Below, one piece after another: positions 24,541 to 33,626 of a stretch of DNA of 64,000 nt. Under the pieces are notes generated by a model. That model searched no databases. It worked only from the letters and a program-made list of their open reading frames with translations, and was not told the origin of the DNA. Both the position numbers and the translations under genes were made by a program. The stretch is taken from assembly GCA_963809245.1 (NCBI GenBank), contig CAWEIU010000002.1:186001-250000 (forward strand), in the 5' to 3' direction. This DNA comes from Roseiarcus sp963809245. Lineage in GTDB: Bacteria > Pseudomonadota > Alphaproteobacteria > Rhizobiales > Beijerinckiaceae. The stretch's first letter is position 1. Each line of letters begins with the position of its first letter.

Positions 24541-25803
24541 ATGCTGAGGAGAACAGCGGCTCTGGCCGGCGTATTCGCTTGCGCGTTCGTCAGCGCGGCG
24601 CAAGCCGAACCCAAAACCAACTTGTTGCACCAATGGTCGGAAGGCTCTGACGCCGCGGCAATCGCCAAGCTTGGCGAGATGTTCACGGCCGCGGGCGGCA
24701 AGTGGGAACAGACTTCGATATCCGGCCACACGGCGAACACGCTCGCCAAGCTGCGCGCCGACGTCGTCGCCGGCAGCGCGCCTCCCGCGGTTCAGTTGAA
24801 GGGGCCGGAGATCGCCGAATGGAACGAGACCGGCAAGACCGCCAATCTCGACGATCTCGCCAAGAGCGAGGGATGGGATAAGGTCGTCGCGCCTGAGCTT
24901 CTGCCCGTCATGAAGCCGACCGGCGATTGGGTTGCGGCGCCCATGAACATCCATCGCATCAACTGGATCTGGGGCTCGACCAAAGGCATGGCGGCGGCGG
25001 GCATCACGGCGTTGCCGAAGACCTGGGCGGAATTCAACGCCGCTTGCGACAAAGCGGTCGCCGCCAAGATCATCTGCCTCGCGCATTTCAGCCAGGACTG
25101 GACAGATTCAACCGTGTTCGAGGTCGTCGTCTACGGACAGGACATCGACCTGTTTCGTAAGGCTTTCGTCGAAGGCGACACGAAGGCGATGCGCTCGCCC
25201 GAAATGGTGAAGGCGTTCGACGAGATGCGCCTGATCGTCTCCAAATACATGGATCCCGCGATCGCCGGCCGCGACTACGACACGGCGACCGCCATGATCG
25301 CCAAGGGGCAGGCCGCCTTCATGATCATGGGCGACTGGCAGGTTGGCATCTTCAGCGCCGGCGGAATGAAGGTGGGCGCCGACTATGTCTGCGGGCAGGC
25401 GCCGACGGATTGGGGCAAGCCCGGTTTCATCCTCAATTCGGATTCGGTCGCCTTCTTCAAGCAGAGCGATCCCGACTATGTCGCGGGCCAGAAGCTGCTC
25501 GCGCATTTGATCATGTCGCCCCAGTTCCAGACCGTCTTCAACCAGACCAAGGGCTCGATCCCAGCGCGCCTGGACGTCGATCTCTCGAAGGGCTTCAACG
25601 CCTGCCAGCAGATGTCGCAGAAGGACCTGCGGGCTTCGATCGCCGCCGGCACCCTGGTCCGTTCGATGGCGCACAACATGACGGTGCTGCAGAAGTACCG
25701 CGGCGCGATGATGGACGTGATCACCTCCTTCGTGAACACGCCGAAGATGACCTCGAAGGAAGCCGCCGACGCCATGGCTGACGCGGTCGACGCGCAAAAG
25801 TAG
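24541..25803 (+). CDS. Sugar ABC transporter substrate-binding protein (CUT1 family)
   Basis: A 420-residue periplasmic protein. The signal peptide (MLRRTAALAGVFACAFVSAAQA) ends near residue 22. The mature part is a cluster-B binding protein (LLHQWSEGSDAAAIAKLGEM, then WVAAPMNIHRINWIWGSTKG and GQAAFMIMGDWQVGIFSAGG) resembling glucose/mannose-binding GtsA-type proteins. Start set at 24541 because it gives the signal peptide and follows GGGAGG. First gene of the operon: binding protein, two permeases, ATPase, then enzymes. The ligand is not certain: the downstream dehydrogenases and isomerase-like protein suggest a modified sugar or polyol. Confidence 0.9.
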   Translation: MLRRTAALAGVFACAFVSAAQAEPKTNLLHQWSEGSDAAAIAKLGEMFTAAGGKWEQTSISGHTANTLAKLRADVVAGSAPPAVQLKGPEIAEWNETGKTANLDDLAKSEGWDKVVAPELLPVMKPTGDWVAAPMNIHRINWIWGSTKGMAAAGITALPKTWAEFNAACDKAVAAKIICLAHFSQDWTDSTVFEVVVYGQDIDLFRKAFVEGDTKAMRSPEMVKAFDEMRLIVSKYMDPAIAGRDYDTATAMIAKGQAAFMIMGDWQVGIFSAGGMKVGADYVCGQAPTDWGKPGFILNSDSVAFFKQSDPDYVAGQKLLAHLIMSPQFQTVFNQTKGSIPARLDVDLSKGFNACQQMSQKDLRASIAAGTLVRSMAHNMTVLQKYRGAMMDVITSFVNTPKMTSKEAADAMADAVDAQK

Positions 25804-25811
25804 ACGAGGCC

Positions 25812-25837
25812 GCTCCGCGGCGTCGCCGTCGCGGAGC
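25812..25837 (+). promoter_or_regulatory. Stem-loop between binding protein and permease genes
   Basis: GCTCCGCGGCG - TCGC - CGTCGCGGAGC: an 11-bp stem with one wobble pair and a tetraloop, followed by CTTTCT. Such hairpins commonly stabilise the upstream mRNA or attenuate readthrough so that the binding protein is made in excess of the membrane parts. Confidence 0.65.
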
Positions 25838-25873
25838 CTTTCTCCCCCGCTCATATCAGGAGGTCGGGTAGAG

Positions 25874-26812
25874 ATGAGCAACGCCGCAGGCGATCGCTTT
25901 GCGCCTCAGCCACGCGCGAACTGGCGAGAGACCCTGGCCGCAGCGACGCCAAAACTGGTGCTGGCGCCGTCCGTGATCGCGAGCTTCGTCTACGTTTTCG
26001 GCTTCGTCATCTGGACGTTCTATATCTCCCTGTCGAACAGCACGTTGCTGCCAACCTACGGCTACGTCGGCTTCAAACACTATGTGGAGCTGTGGTCGAA
26101 CCAACGTTGGGCGATCGCCTACAGCAATCTGTTCCTCTTCAGCGCGATCTATGTCGTGCTGACGCTGGCAGTCGGCCTGGCGCTCGCGATCGCGATCGAC
26201 CAGCGTGTGCGCGGGGAGGCGATCTGGCGCACGATCTTCCTCTATCCGCTCGCCGTCTCGTTCGTGGTGACGGGCACCGTCTGGAGCTGGCTCTACAGTC
26301 CGAACGCCGGCATCGAATATTTCGTGCGGGGTCTCGGCTGGAGCGATTTCACCTTCCGCCTGACCACCGATCGCAACACGGCGATCTATGCGATCGTCGC
26401 GACGGGAATCTGGCAGTCCTCCGGCTTCGCGATGGCGCTGTTTCTCGCCGGCCTTCGCTCCGTCGATCCCGATCTCGTCAAGGCGGCGCAGATCGACGGC
26501 GCGAGTCGATCTCGCATCTATCGCAAGGTGATTTTGCCGACCATCGCGCCGATCTTCGTCGCGGTGGCGGTCGTGCTGCTGCAATTCGCGATCAAGACGT
26601 TCGATCTCGTCGTGGCGCTGACCAAAGGAGGGCCGGGCATATCGACGACATTTCCGGCGATCTACGTCTACGAGCTGATGTTCGAGCGCGGGGAGATCGC
26701 GGTCGGCGCGGCGGCGGCGATCATGATTCTCGCCGCGCTCGCCGTCGTGCTCGTGCCGTATGCGCTGTGGATGGTCTGGCGCAATCGAGGGGAGGCCGCA
26801 GCCCATGGCTGA
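25874..26812 (+). CDS. Sugar ABC transporter permease (MalF-like)
   Basis: A 312-residue inner-membrane protein with about six helices (ASFVYVFGFVIWTFYISL, LFLFSAIYVVLTLAVGLALA and later segments). The conserved cytoplasmic EAA-loop that docks on the ATPase reads DLVKAAQIDGASRSRIYRKV. AGGAGG lies before the start at 25874. Its last 8 bp overlap the next permease gene (ATGGCTGA), indicating translational coupling. It forms the channel together with the second permease. Confidence 0.93.
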   Translation: MSNAAGDRFAPQPRANWRETLAAATPKLVLAPSVIASFVYVFGFVIWTFYISLSNSTLLPTYGYVGFKHYVELWSNQRWAIAYSNLFLFSAIYVVLTLAVGLALAIAIDQRVRGEAIWRTIFLYPLAVSFVVTGTVWSWLYSPNAGIEYFVRGLGWSDFTFRLTTDRNTAIYAIVATGIWQSSGFAMALFLAGLRSVDPDLVKAAQIDGASRSRIYRKVILPTIAPIFVAVAVVLLQFAIKTFDLVVALTKGGPGISTTFPAIYVYELMFERGEIAVGAAAAIMILAALAVVLVPYALWMVWRNRGEAAAHG

Positions 26813-27707
26813 CCTCGCCCTGCACGATGTCGCGGCGCCGACCGCGCGCGCCGCCAATTTGCGCTACGCGGCGGGGCGCGTCGGCGTCTACGCTTTCCTC
26901 GGCGTCTTTGCGCTGATTTATCTGTTGCCGCTGTTCGTGATCGTGGCCAATTCGTTCCGCGATCTGCCGGAGATCACGCGCAATGGACTGATCGCCTTTC
27001 CCCAGAGCTTTTCGCTGAAAGCCTGGCCGCAGGCATGGGCGCATTTCTGCGTCGCCGGCACCTGCGAGGGGATCAAGCGCAACTTCTACAATTCCTTGCT
27101 GATGACCATTCCGGCGACGATCGTCTCGACCTTGATTGGCGCGGTCAACGGCTATGTCCTGTCGAAGTGGCGCTTTCCCGGCTCGCAGACGCTGTTCGCC
27201 TGCATGACGCTCGGCGTTTTCATGCCCGGCCAGATCGCGCTGCTGCCCTGGGCCTTCATCCTCGGCAAATTGCAACTGTCCAACACGGTCTACGGCCTCA
27301 TTCTCGTCCATTGCGTCCAAGGAATTTCGTTCACGACGCTGTTCTGCCGCAACTATTACGTCAACATTCCCGACGACCTGATCCGCGCCGCGCGCATCGA
27401 CGGGGCAGGCTTCTGGCGCATCTTCTTCAAGATCGTCGTCCCGCTGTCGCCGCCGATTCTCATCGTCACCGTGATCTGGCAGTTCACCAGCATCTGGAAC
27501 GAATATCTGTTCGGGGTCGTGTTCACCGGCGGACGGCAGCAGCCGATTACAACCGCGCTGGTTTCGCTCGCCACTAACCAGATGAACGCGCGGGCATTCG
27601 ACATCGCCAGCGCGGCGGTGCTGATCGGCGCCGTTCCGCCGCTCCTGATCTATTTCTTTGGCGGCAAATATTTCGTGCGCGGCCTCACCCAAGGCGCGAT
27701 CAAATGA
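26805..27707 (+). CDS. Sugar ABC transporter permease (MalG-like)
   Basis: A 300-residue inner-membrane permease with six helices (VYAFLGVFALIYLLPLFVIV at the N-terminus). The EAA loop is DDLIRAARIDGAGFWRIFFK. The C-terminus FVRGLTQGAIK matches the MalG-type QGAxKG ending. The start at 26805 is fixed by GGGGAGG upstream and by overlap with the preceding gene; the frame is open further upstream but that is inside the neighbour. Partner of the MalF-like permease. Confidence 0.93.
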   Translation: MADLALHDVAAPTARAANLRYAAGRVGVYAFLGVFALIYLLPLFVIVANSFRDLPEITRNGLIAFPQSFSLKAWPQAWAHFCVAGTCEGIKRNFYNSLLMTIPATIVSTLIGAVNGYVLSKWRFPGSQTLFACMTLGVFMPGQIALLPWAFILGKLQLSNTVYGLILVHCVQGISFTTLFCRNYYVNIPDDLIRAARIDGAGFWRIFFKIVVPLSPPILIVTVIWQFTSIWNEYLFGVVFTGGRQQPITTALVSLATNQMNARAFDIASAAVLIGAVPPLLIYFFGGKYFVRGLTQGAIK

Positions 27708-27717
27708 GGGCGGCGGA

Positions 27718-28830
27718 ATGGCGACGTTGACGATCAGGGGTTTGCGCAAGCGCTTCGGGCCGGTCGAGGTGCTGAAAGGCATCGATCTGGAAGCGCGGAC
27801 CGGCGAGTTCATTGCCCTCGTCGGGCCTTCCGGCTGCGGCAAGTCGACCATGCTCGCCATGATCGCCGGCCTCGAAAGCGTCACCGAGGGCGAGATCCAC
27901 ATCGACGGGCGCCTGGTCAATCGGGTCGCGCCGAAGGATCGCGACATCGCGATGGTGTTCCAGTCCTACGCCCTCTATCCAACGATGACCGCGCGGCAGA
28001 ACATCACCTTCGGAATGGAGAGCCGCGGGGTTCCGAGGGCTCAGCAGGACGCCGCCGTCGATCGCGTCGCTGCGCTGTTGCAGATCGAGGCGCTGCTCAA
28101 TCGCAAGCCGGGTCAGCTTTCGGGCGGCCAGCGGCAGCGGGTCGCGATGGGCCGGGCGCTGGTTCGCGACCCCAAGCTGTTCCTGTTCGACGAGCCGCTT
28201 TCCAACCTCGACGCCAAGCTGCGCGTCGACATGCGCACCGAGATCAAGAAGCTGCATCTGCGGGTCGGCAAGACGACGATCTATGTCACGCACGACCAGA
28301 TCGAGGCGATGACGCTCGCCTCCCGGATCGCCGTGATGCACCAGGGCGCCTTGCAGCAGTTCGACGAGCCGCAGGCGGTCTACGATCGGCCGGCCAACAT
28401 GTTCGTCGCCGGCTTCATGGGCAGCCCGGCGATGAATTTCATTCCCGCCTTGCTCGGCGAGGACGCCGGCGGGCCGAACGTCAGGATATCCGCCTATGGC
28501 GGCGAGGCGGCCGTGTTGCCGCTGGCGCGGGCGCCTGCGCGGCCCCCTGCGGACGGACGGGTCGTCTTGGGAGTCCGTCCGGAGCACCTCTTCCGCTACG
28601 ACGACGAACTGAAGGCGCGCAAGCCCGCGCTTGCGCAACTGACAGCGCCGGTGGAGGTTGTCGAGCCTACAGGCGCCGAGACGATCGCGCTGCTGAAGCT
28701 CGGCGAGCGCGACATCGTCGGACGGTTCGATCCGGATGGAGCGCCGCGTCTCGGCGAGACGATGCCGCTCGGCGTCGAAATGTCCCATGCGTGCCTGTTC
28801 GACCCCGTAACGCAACACCTGATTTCGTGA
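27718..28830 (+). CDS. Sugar ABC transporter ATP-binding protein (MalK/UgpC type)
   Basis: A 370-residue ATPase. Walker A is GPSGCGKST (about residues 36-44), the signature LSGGQRQRV, Walker B LFLFDEPLSNLD and the switch His in TIYVTHDQ. A C-terminal TOBE/OB regulatory extension (from about residue 240; VLGVRPEHLF) is typical of the CUT1 ATPases. It follows the MalG-like gene by 10 bp. It powers uptake by the two permeases and completes a self-contained importer. Confidence 0.94.
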   Translation: MATLTIRGLRKRFGPVEVLKGIDLEARTGEFIALVGPSGCGKSTMLAMIAGLESVTEGEIHIDGRLVNRVAPKDRDIAMVFQSYALYPTMTARQNITFGMESRGVPRAQQDAAVDRVAALLQIEALLNRKPGQLSGGQRQRVAMGRALVRDPKLFLFDEPLSNLDAKLRVDMRTEIKKLHLRVGKTTIYVTHDQIEAMTLASRIAVMHQGALQQFDEPQAVYDRPANMFVAGFMGSPAMNFIPALLGEDAGGPNVRISAYGGEAAVLPLARAPARPPADGRVVLGVRPEHLFRYDDELKARKPALAQLTAPVEVVEPTGAETIALLKLGERDIVGRFDPDGAPRLGETMPLGVEMSHACLFDPVTQHLIS

Positions 28831-28838
28831 GCTAGACC

Positions 28839-29603
28839 GTGAACTTTGCAATCTATCCGAGCCTCGCCGACCGCGTGGCGTTCATCAGCGGCGGCGCGAG
28901 CGGCATCGGCGCCGACATCGTGCGCGCCTTTGCGCACAACAAAGCGCGCGTCGCCTTCGTCGACTTGCAGGAGGAGGCCGGACACGCTCTCGCGTGCGAG
29001 CTATCCGGAAGCGGCGGCCGACACATGTTCATCAAGGCGGACGTCACCGACATCGCGGCGTTGCGCAGCGCCATCCAGTGCACCCGCGAGGAGCTCGGCC
29101 CGATCGCGACGCTGGTCAACAATGCCGCGAACGACCAACGCCACGCTGTCGCCGAGGTCAGCGTCGAGTTCTGGGAGGAATCGCAGAACGTCAATTTGCG
29201 CCACCACTTTTTCGCGGCCCAGGCCGTCCATCCGCACATGCGCGAACTTGGCCATGGCTCGATCGTCAACCTCTCGTCGATCGCTTGGCGGGGCGGCGCG
29301 GCGGAAATGCCGGTCTACGCCGCTGCGAAGGCGGGGGTCGTCGGTCTGACCCGCGCGCTCGCCCGCGCTTTCGGTTCCGACAACATCCGCGTCAACGCGA
29401 TCGAGCCGGGCGCGGTGATGACCGATCGGCAGATCCGGCTTTGGTACACGACGCCCACATCGGTGGAGGCGATGGCGCAGCGCCAAGCGATCAAGCGCAC
29501 GCTGCTCGGCGAGGAGATCGCGCGCGCCGCGCTGTTTCTCGCCGCCGACGACAGCCGGATGATCACAAAGCAAACTCTTACCGTCGACGCGGGGCTCCGA
29601 TGA
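28839..29603 (+). CDS. Short-chain dehydrogenase/reductase (SDR), first of two
   Basis: A 254-residue classical SDR from GTG. The NAD(P)-binding GGASGIG lies near residue 18, NNAAN near 92, and the catalytic Ser-Tyr-Lys in NLSSIAWRGGAAEMPVYAAAK. An acidic residue at the end of strand 2 (FVDLQEEAG) suggests NAD rather than NADP. It follows the ATPase by 8 bp and overlaps the TIM-barrel gene by 4 bp (ATGA). It probably oxidises a hydroxyl of the sugar or polyol brought in by the ABC system. Confidence 0.9.
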   Translation: MNFAIYPSLADRVAFISGGASGIGADIVRAFAHNKARVAFVDLQEEAGHALACELSGSGGRHMFIKADVTDIAALRSAIQCTREELGPIATLVNNAANDQRHAVAEVSVEFWEESQNVNLRHHFFAAQAVHPHMRELGHGSIVNLSSIAWRGGAAEMPVYAAAKAGVVGLTRALARAFGSDNIRVNAIEPGAVMTDRQIRLWYTTPTSVEAMAQRQAIKRTLLGEEIARAALFLAADDSRMITKQTLTVDAGLR

Positions 29604-30634
29604 TCGAATCCGCCAAGGCCGAGGCGCGTGGGCGCTCCTTTGCGTTCGGCCTCAATCCTTATGGGCTGACTTATTATCTCGGGCTGCAAGGGGCAGGGGG
29701 GCCGCGCGCCAACTCGCGTGGCGTCGGGCTCGAAGGTTTTATCGGCGTCGCGCAGGAGCTTGGCGCGCGCGCAATCGAGCTGTTCGATCCCTGGCTGCGC
29801 GCGCTGAGCGACGAGGAGCTTGCGGCGCTGGCGGAGCGGCTGCGCGCGCTGGGCATGACCCCGATTGTCAGCTCCGGAATGATGATGGGGCCGTTCGAGA
29901 GCGCGCTGCGGTCGGCGCGCGCACTCGACGCCAAGGTCATTCGATTTGGATTGACGACGGTTTTGTGCGGCGACCGGAACGCTCTCGGCGCAGGATGGGG
30001 CGATCTCGTCGCCAAGGTCGGGGCGGCGCTGGCCGAATATGGGCCGCGCGCGGCCGATGAAGGGCGCGTGCTCGCGATCGAGAACCACCAGGATTTCGGC
30101 AGCGACGAACTTGTCGCCTTCTGCGAAGCCACGCGCGGCGTCGGCATTACGCTCGATACGGGGAACACGTTTCCCGTCGCCGAGGCGCCGCTCGCTTTCA
30201 CCGAGCGGGTCGCGCCCTATGTGCGGCATGTCCATCTGAAAGACTATCGGGTGCAGTTCACCGAGGAGGGCTATCGGCTCGTTCGCTGCGCGATCGGCGA
30301 CGGCGCGGTTCCGCTCGCCGAGATGCTCGACCTCTTGAGCGCGCATCGTTCCGGATTGGCCGCCGTGCTGGAGCCGGGCGCCTTGGAGGCGCGTCACGTG
30401 CGCTGGCTCACGCCCAATTGGTGGAATTTCTACGCGCCGAAAGCGGCGTCCGCCTTGGCCTCGTGTCTTGCCGCCGCGCGGAAGAACCGGCTGCCGGACG
30501 ACGCCGACTATCGCACGCCCTGGGAGAAGGGCGAGGATGGCGCGCTCATCGACTACGAACTCGCCATGATCCGTCGCAGCGCCGCCAACATGCGCGCGCT
30601 GGGACTTGGGGTTCAATCAGGGAGCCAGACGTGA
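29600..30634 (+). CDS. Xylose-isomerase-like TIM-barrel protein (sugar phosphate isomerase/epimerase family)
   Basis: A 344-residue protein. Segments typical of the AP_endonuc_2 TIM barrel are visible: GARAIELFDPWLRALSDEEL, RVLAIENHQDFGSDELVAF, GITLDTGNTFPVAEAP and YVRHVHLKDYRVQF, with the metal-ligand Glu, Asp and His residues in place. Family members isomerise or epimerise sugars, or dehydrate keto-inositol. The start ATG overlaps the SDR stop, and its own stop overlaps the next SDR start (GTGA), so the three enzymes are translationally coupled. Paired with two dehydrogenases, an oxidise-isomerise-reduce route is plausible; the reaction is not known. Confidence 0.82.
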   Translation: MIESAKAEARGRSFAFGLNPYGLTYYLGLQGAGGPRANSRGVGLEGFIGVAQELGARAIELFDPWLRALSDEELAALAERLRALGMTPIVSSGMMMGPFESALRSARALDAKVIRFGLTTVLCGDRNALGAGWGDLVAKVGAALAEYGPRAADEGRVLAIENHQDFGSDELVAFCEATRGVGITLDTGNTFPVAEAPLAFTERVAPYVRHVHLKDYRVQFTEEGYRLVRCAIGDGAVPLAEMLDLLSAHRSGLAAVLEPGALEARHVRWLTPNWWNFYAPKAASALASCLAAARKNRLPDDADYRTPWEKGEDGALIDYELAMIRRSAANMRALGLGVQSGSQT

Positions 30635-31437
30635 CCAATGAACTGACCGGTAAAACAGCGTTCGTGACGGGCTCGGGGCGCGGGCTCGGGCGCTTCATGG
30701 CGGAAAGGCTCGCTGAACTCGGCGCCGACGTCGCCATCCACGACATCGAGTGGACCGCGCCGTCAAAGTATGGCGAATTCGCCGATCTCGACGCGGTTGC
30801 GCAGCAGATCGCGCGTCACGGCGGCCGGGTGTGCGCCGTAAGCGGCAACATCGGCGATCGAGGGGCGGTCGCGCGAATGAAGAGCGAGATCGACGCGAAG
30901 CTCGGGGACGTCCACATTCTCGTCAATTGCGCGGGCGGCGACATCGGGGCCGCCGGCGGCAAGCCGAACCCGAACAACGCGCTCGACGTCGCCTTCGAGG
31001 ACATCAAAGTTCTCACCGACAACAATCTGATCGGGACGATGCTGGTCTGCCAGGCGTTCGTGCCGGCGATGAAGGCGGCAGGCGCAGGTTCGGTCGTCAA
31101 CATCGCCTCGGTCGCCGCCCACATGGGATGTAGCCCGGAGGTCGTCTACTCCACGCTGAAGGCGGCGGTCGTGCACTACACCCGCTGTCTGGCCAAAGAG
31201 CTGATCGAGGACGGCGTGCGCGTCAATGCGGTGAGCCCCGGCCCGACGAAGTCGGCGCGCTTCCAAGCGACCCGCGTCGTCGATCCCAAGCGCATGGATT
31301 CGGGCGGCAAGTCGTTCACTCGCTACGCCGAGCCGGAGGAAATCGCGGAAGCGGTCGCGTTTCTCGCCGGGCCGCGGGCACGGTTCGTCAACGGGCAGAT
31401 CCTGCGCGTCGACGGCGGCTTGTCGCTGTTCGCCTGA
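30631..31437 (+). CDS. Short-chain dehydrogenase/reductase (SDR), second of two
   Basis: A 268-residue SDR starting at a GTG that overlaps the upstream stop by 4 bp. The coenzyme motif is TGSGRGLG (near residue 12), NCAGGDIGAAGG near 95, and the catalytic set NIASVAAHMGCSPEVVYSTLK. FVNGQILRVDGGLSLF ends the protein in the usual SDR way. An insert near residues 95-115 distinguishes it from the first SDR, so it probably has a different substrate. A longer frame extends upstream but lies within the TIM-barrel gene. Confidence 0.9.
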   Translation: MTNELTGKTAFVTGSGRGLGRFMAERLAELGADVAIHDIEWTAPSKYGEFADLDAVAQQIARHGGRVCAVSGNIGDRGAVARMKSEIDAKLGDVHILVNCAGGDIGAAGGKPNPNNALDVAFEDIKVLTDNNLIGTMLVCQAFVPAMKAAGAGSVVNIASVAAHMGCSPEVVYSTLKAAVVHYTRCLAKELIEDGVRVNAVSPGPTKSARFQATRVVDPKRMDSGGKSFTRYAEPEEIAEAVAFLAGPRARFVNGQILRVDGGLSLFA

Positions 31438-31479
31438 CGCCCGCGCCCGCCTCTCAACTGACCGCTCAAGGAGCCCTCG

Positions 31480-32967
31480 ATGCCTTATTTTGTCGAGATC
31501 GAGGGCGGCGTCGTCGCGGCGCCGCCAGCGGATGGTCGCGGCGTGCGCGGCTTCAAAGGCATTCCCTACGCCGCCCCGCCGGTCGGCGCGCTGCGTTGGC
31601 GCCCGCCCCAGGCGGTCGAGCCCTGGCGAGTGCTGCGCTCGGCGGAGAGTTTTGGCGCCAATTCGCTGCAAGGCGTGGTGTTCGGCGACATCGACCCGAC
31701 ACTCGCCGGGGTCTCCGAGGATTGCCTCTATCTCAACGTGTGGACGCCGGCTCAGCCCGGCCCAACCGAACTCTTGCCCGTCCTGTTCTGGATCCACGGC
31801 GGCGGCTTCGTGGTCGGCTCCGGCTCCGAGCCGCGCTACGACGGCGCCAATCTCGCTGCAAAGGGCGTCGTCGTCGTGACGGTCAATCATCGGCTCAACG
31901 CGCTGGGTTTCCTGGCCCATCCCGAACTGACCGCGGAGAGCGGGTCATCGGGCGCCTATGGCATGCTCGATCTCGTCGCTGCGCTGAAGTGGGTCGCACA
32001 CAACATCAGCGCCTTCGGAGGCGATCCCGCGGCGGTGACCATCGCGGGCGAATCGGCTGGGTCCTTTGCGGTCAGCGCGCTTGTGGCCTCGCCGCTGGCG
32101 AAGGGTCTGTTCGCGCGCGCGATCGGGCAGAGCGGCGGCTTCTTCGCTTCGGCGTCGCGGCCGCTCAAGAGCCTGAAAGAGGCCGAAGAGGAGGGGCTCG
32201 CCTTCGCCCGAAGCGTCGGCGCCAGTTCTCTCGCCGAGCTGCGAGCGGCGCCGGCGGAGGCGATCCTGGCGGCGGCGCCAGGCCTCGGATTCCGACCGAT
32301 TGTCGACGGGCGTTTGTTGCCGCTGGCGCCGGCGGACATTTTCGCCAAAGGCGAGCAGGCCGACGTGCCCCTGCTCGCCGGCTGGACCAAGGACGAGGGC
32401 TTCAACTTCGACGTCATGCAGGGCGAGAGCGCAGGCCGCTCCTACGAAGCGACGATCCGGGATGTTTTTGGCGGCGAGGCCGCCGCCGCCTTGGAGCACT
32501 ATCCCGCCCGCACACTCGAAAGCTCCGCGCGCGCGCTCGGCGGCGATCTGACGATCGTTCATCCAACATGGGCCTGGATCGAGGCGCAGAAGGCGACGGG
32601 CAGGGCGGACATTTTCCGCTTTCGCTTCGATCACGCGCCGCCGGCTCCGCAGGGCTGGTTCGGCGAACGGCCGGTCAGCGACGCCGGCGCCTTCCACGCC
32701 GGCGACATACCTTATGTCTTGGACAATCTCGACGCCTTCGCCTGGACCTACAGCCAGAGCGATCGCGACGTCGCGACGCTGGCCTCGAACTATTGGGTCA
32801 ATTTCGTCAAGCGCGGCGACCCGAACGGCGAGGGATTGCCGTACTGGCCGTCCTATCGCAGCGAAAACCTGACAATGCTCATCGACGCGCCCGCGCGCAT
32901 GGCGCCCGACTTCGATCGGGCGCGGCACGAATTTCTCGCGCGGGTGGTGAAGGGGAAGCGGAGTTAG
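31480..32967 (+). CDS. Type-B carboxylesterase/lipase family protein
   Basis: A 495-residue alpha/beta hydrolase. Oxyanion-hole HGGGF (106-110), EDCLYLNVWTP signature 2, and the nucleophile Ser192 in GESAGS are seen, with the acidic and His members expected further on. No signal peptide, so cytoplasmic. It follows the second SDR by 42 bp with AAGGAG before the ATG and likely belongs to the same operon. Its presence suggests that the imported compound, or an intermediate, is an ester or lactone. Confidence 0.88.
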   Translation: MPYFVEIEGGVVAAPPADGRGVRGFKGIPYAAPPVGALRWRPPQAVEPWRVLRSAESFGANSLQGVVFGDIDPTLAGVSEDCLYLNVWTPAQPGPTELLPVLFWIHGGGFVVGSGSEPRYDGANLAAKGVVVVTVNHRLNALGFLAHPELTAESGSSGAYGMLDLVAALKWVAHNISAFGGDPAAVTIAGESAGSFAVSALVASPLAKGLFARAIGQSGGFFASASRPLKSLKEAEEEGLAFARSVGASSLAELRAAPAEAILAAAPGLGFRPIVDGRLLPLAPADIFAKGEQADVPLLAGWTKDEGFNFDVMQGESAGRSYEATIRDVFGGEAAAALEHYPARTLESSARALGGDLTIVHPTWAWIEAQKATGRADIFRFRFDHAPPAPQGWFGERPVSDAGAFHAGDIPYVLDNLDAFAWTYSQSDRDVATLASNYWVNFVKRGDPNGEGLPYWPSYRSENLTMLIDAPARMAPDFDRARHEFLARVVKGKRS

Positions 32968-32986
32968 GCCAGCCGCGTCTGAACGC

Positions 32987-33078
32987 CGTCATGTCGAGTG
33001 TAGCGAAGCCATCCATCGGCGCGCGGGATGCCGGCGGAAGGCATGGATTGCTTCGTCGCTGCGCTCCTCGCAAAGACG
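32987..33078. repeat. REPIN-like pair of inverted short repeats, copy 1
   Basis: Two facing units: CGTCATGTCGAGTGTAGCGA at one end, and at the other the reverse complement of CGTCTTTGCGAGGAGCGCAG ending AAGCAATCCA. Similar units occur at 53383-53456. It lies between two convergent genes. Dispersed palindromes of this type are common between genes in Hyphomicrobiales. Confidence 0.65.
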
Positions 33079-33094
33079 GCGCGATCATGCGCGC

Positions 33095-33580
33095 CTAACC
33101 CGTCTTGTCCGAATCCTCGCGATCCCCAGCGGCATCGACAATGCGAACGGCGACGCCGCCTTCTTGCAGGATCATCTGCGATCGCTCGAAGGCGGCGCCC
33201 CAGACCGGATCGTCGAACGCCGGCGCTGGCGTGTCGAGGCACACGATCCCCGCGTCGACGATCGCGCGCGCGCAGTCGATGCAGGGAAAGAAGGTCGACG
33301 TGATGTGAGCGCCGGCGGTGGCGACGCCGCGGCGAGCGGCTGCGAAGATGGCGTGACGCTCGGCGTGCTCCATCCAGATGAAACGCCCGTCGCCCGCGCA
33401 TCGTTCTTCGAGGTCACGCACGCCGGCCGGAAACGTGTTGCAGGCCGCGATTTCTTCGCCGTTTGTCGCAACCAGAACCGCGCCGACCTGGCGGACCCGA
33501 TTCGGGCTGCGCGAAGCGGCGTGGATGGCGTCTTTCATCTTGCCACCGATTGGCGGGCGCTGAGTGTCCGACATGAGCAT
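33095..33580 (-). CDS. Cytidine/deoxycytidylate deaminase-family zinc protein
   Basis: A 161-residue protein with the zinc-deaminase core: the catalytic HAE at 72-74 (MEHAERHAIF) and the PCIDC at 99-103. Spacing and the preceding VGAVLVATNGEEIAACNTFP match ComEB/dCMP-deaminase-like proteins more than cytosine or guanine deaminases. It starts 47 bp after the LysR stop on the same strand and is probably co-transcribed. The start could be two codons later. Substrate not determinable; a link to the catabolic cluster is only positional. Confidence 0.85.
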   Translation of the reverse strand: MLMSDTQRPPIGGKMKDAIHAASRSPNRVRQVGAVLVATNGEEIAACNTFPAGVRDLEERCAGDGRFIWMEHAERHAIFAAARRGVATAGAHITSTFFPCIDCARAIVDAGIVCLDTPAPAFDDPVWGAAFERSQMILQEGGVAVRIVDAAGDREDSDKTG

Positions 33581-33626
33581 GTTTCTCCCAAAATGAATTC
33601 TCGCGAGCGGCGCCGAAAGCGGTCCG

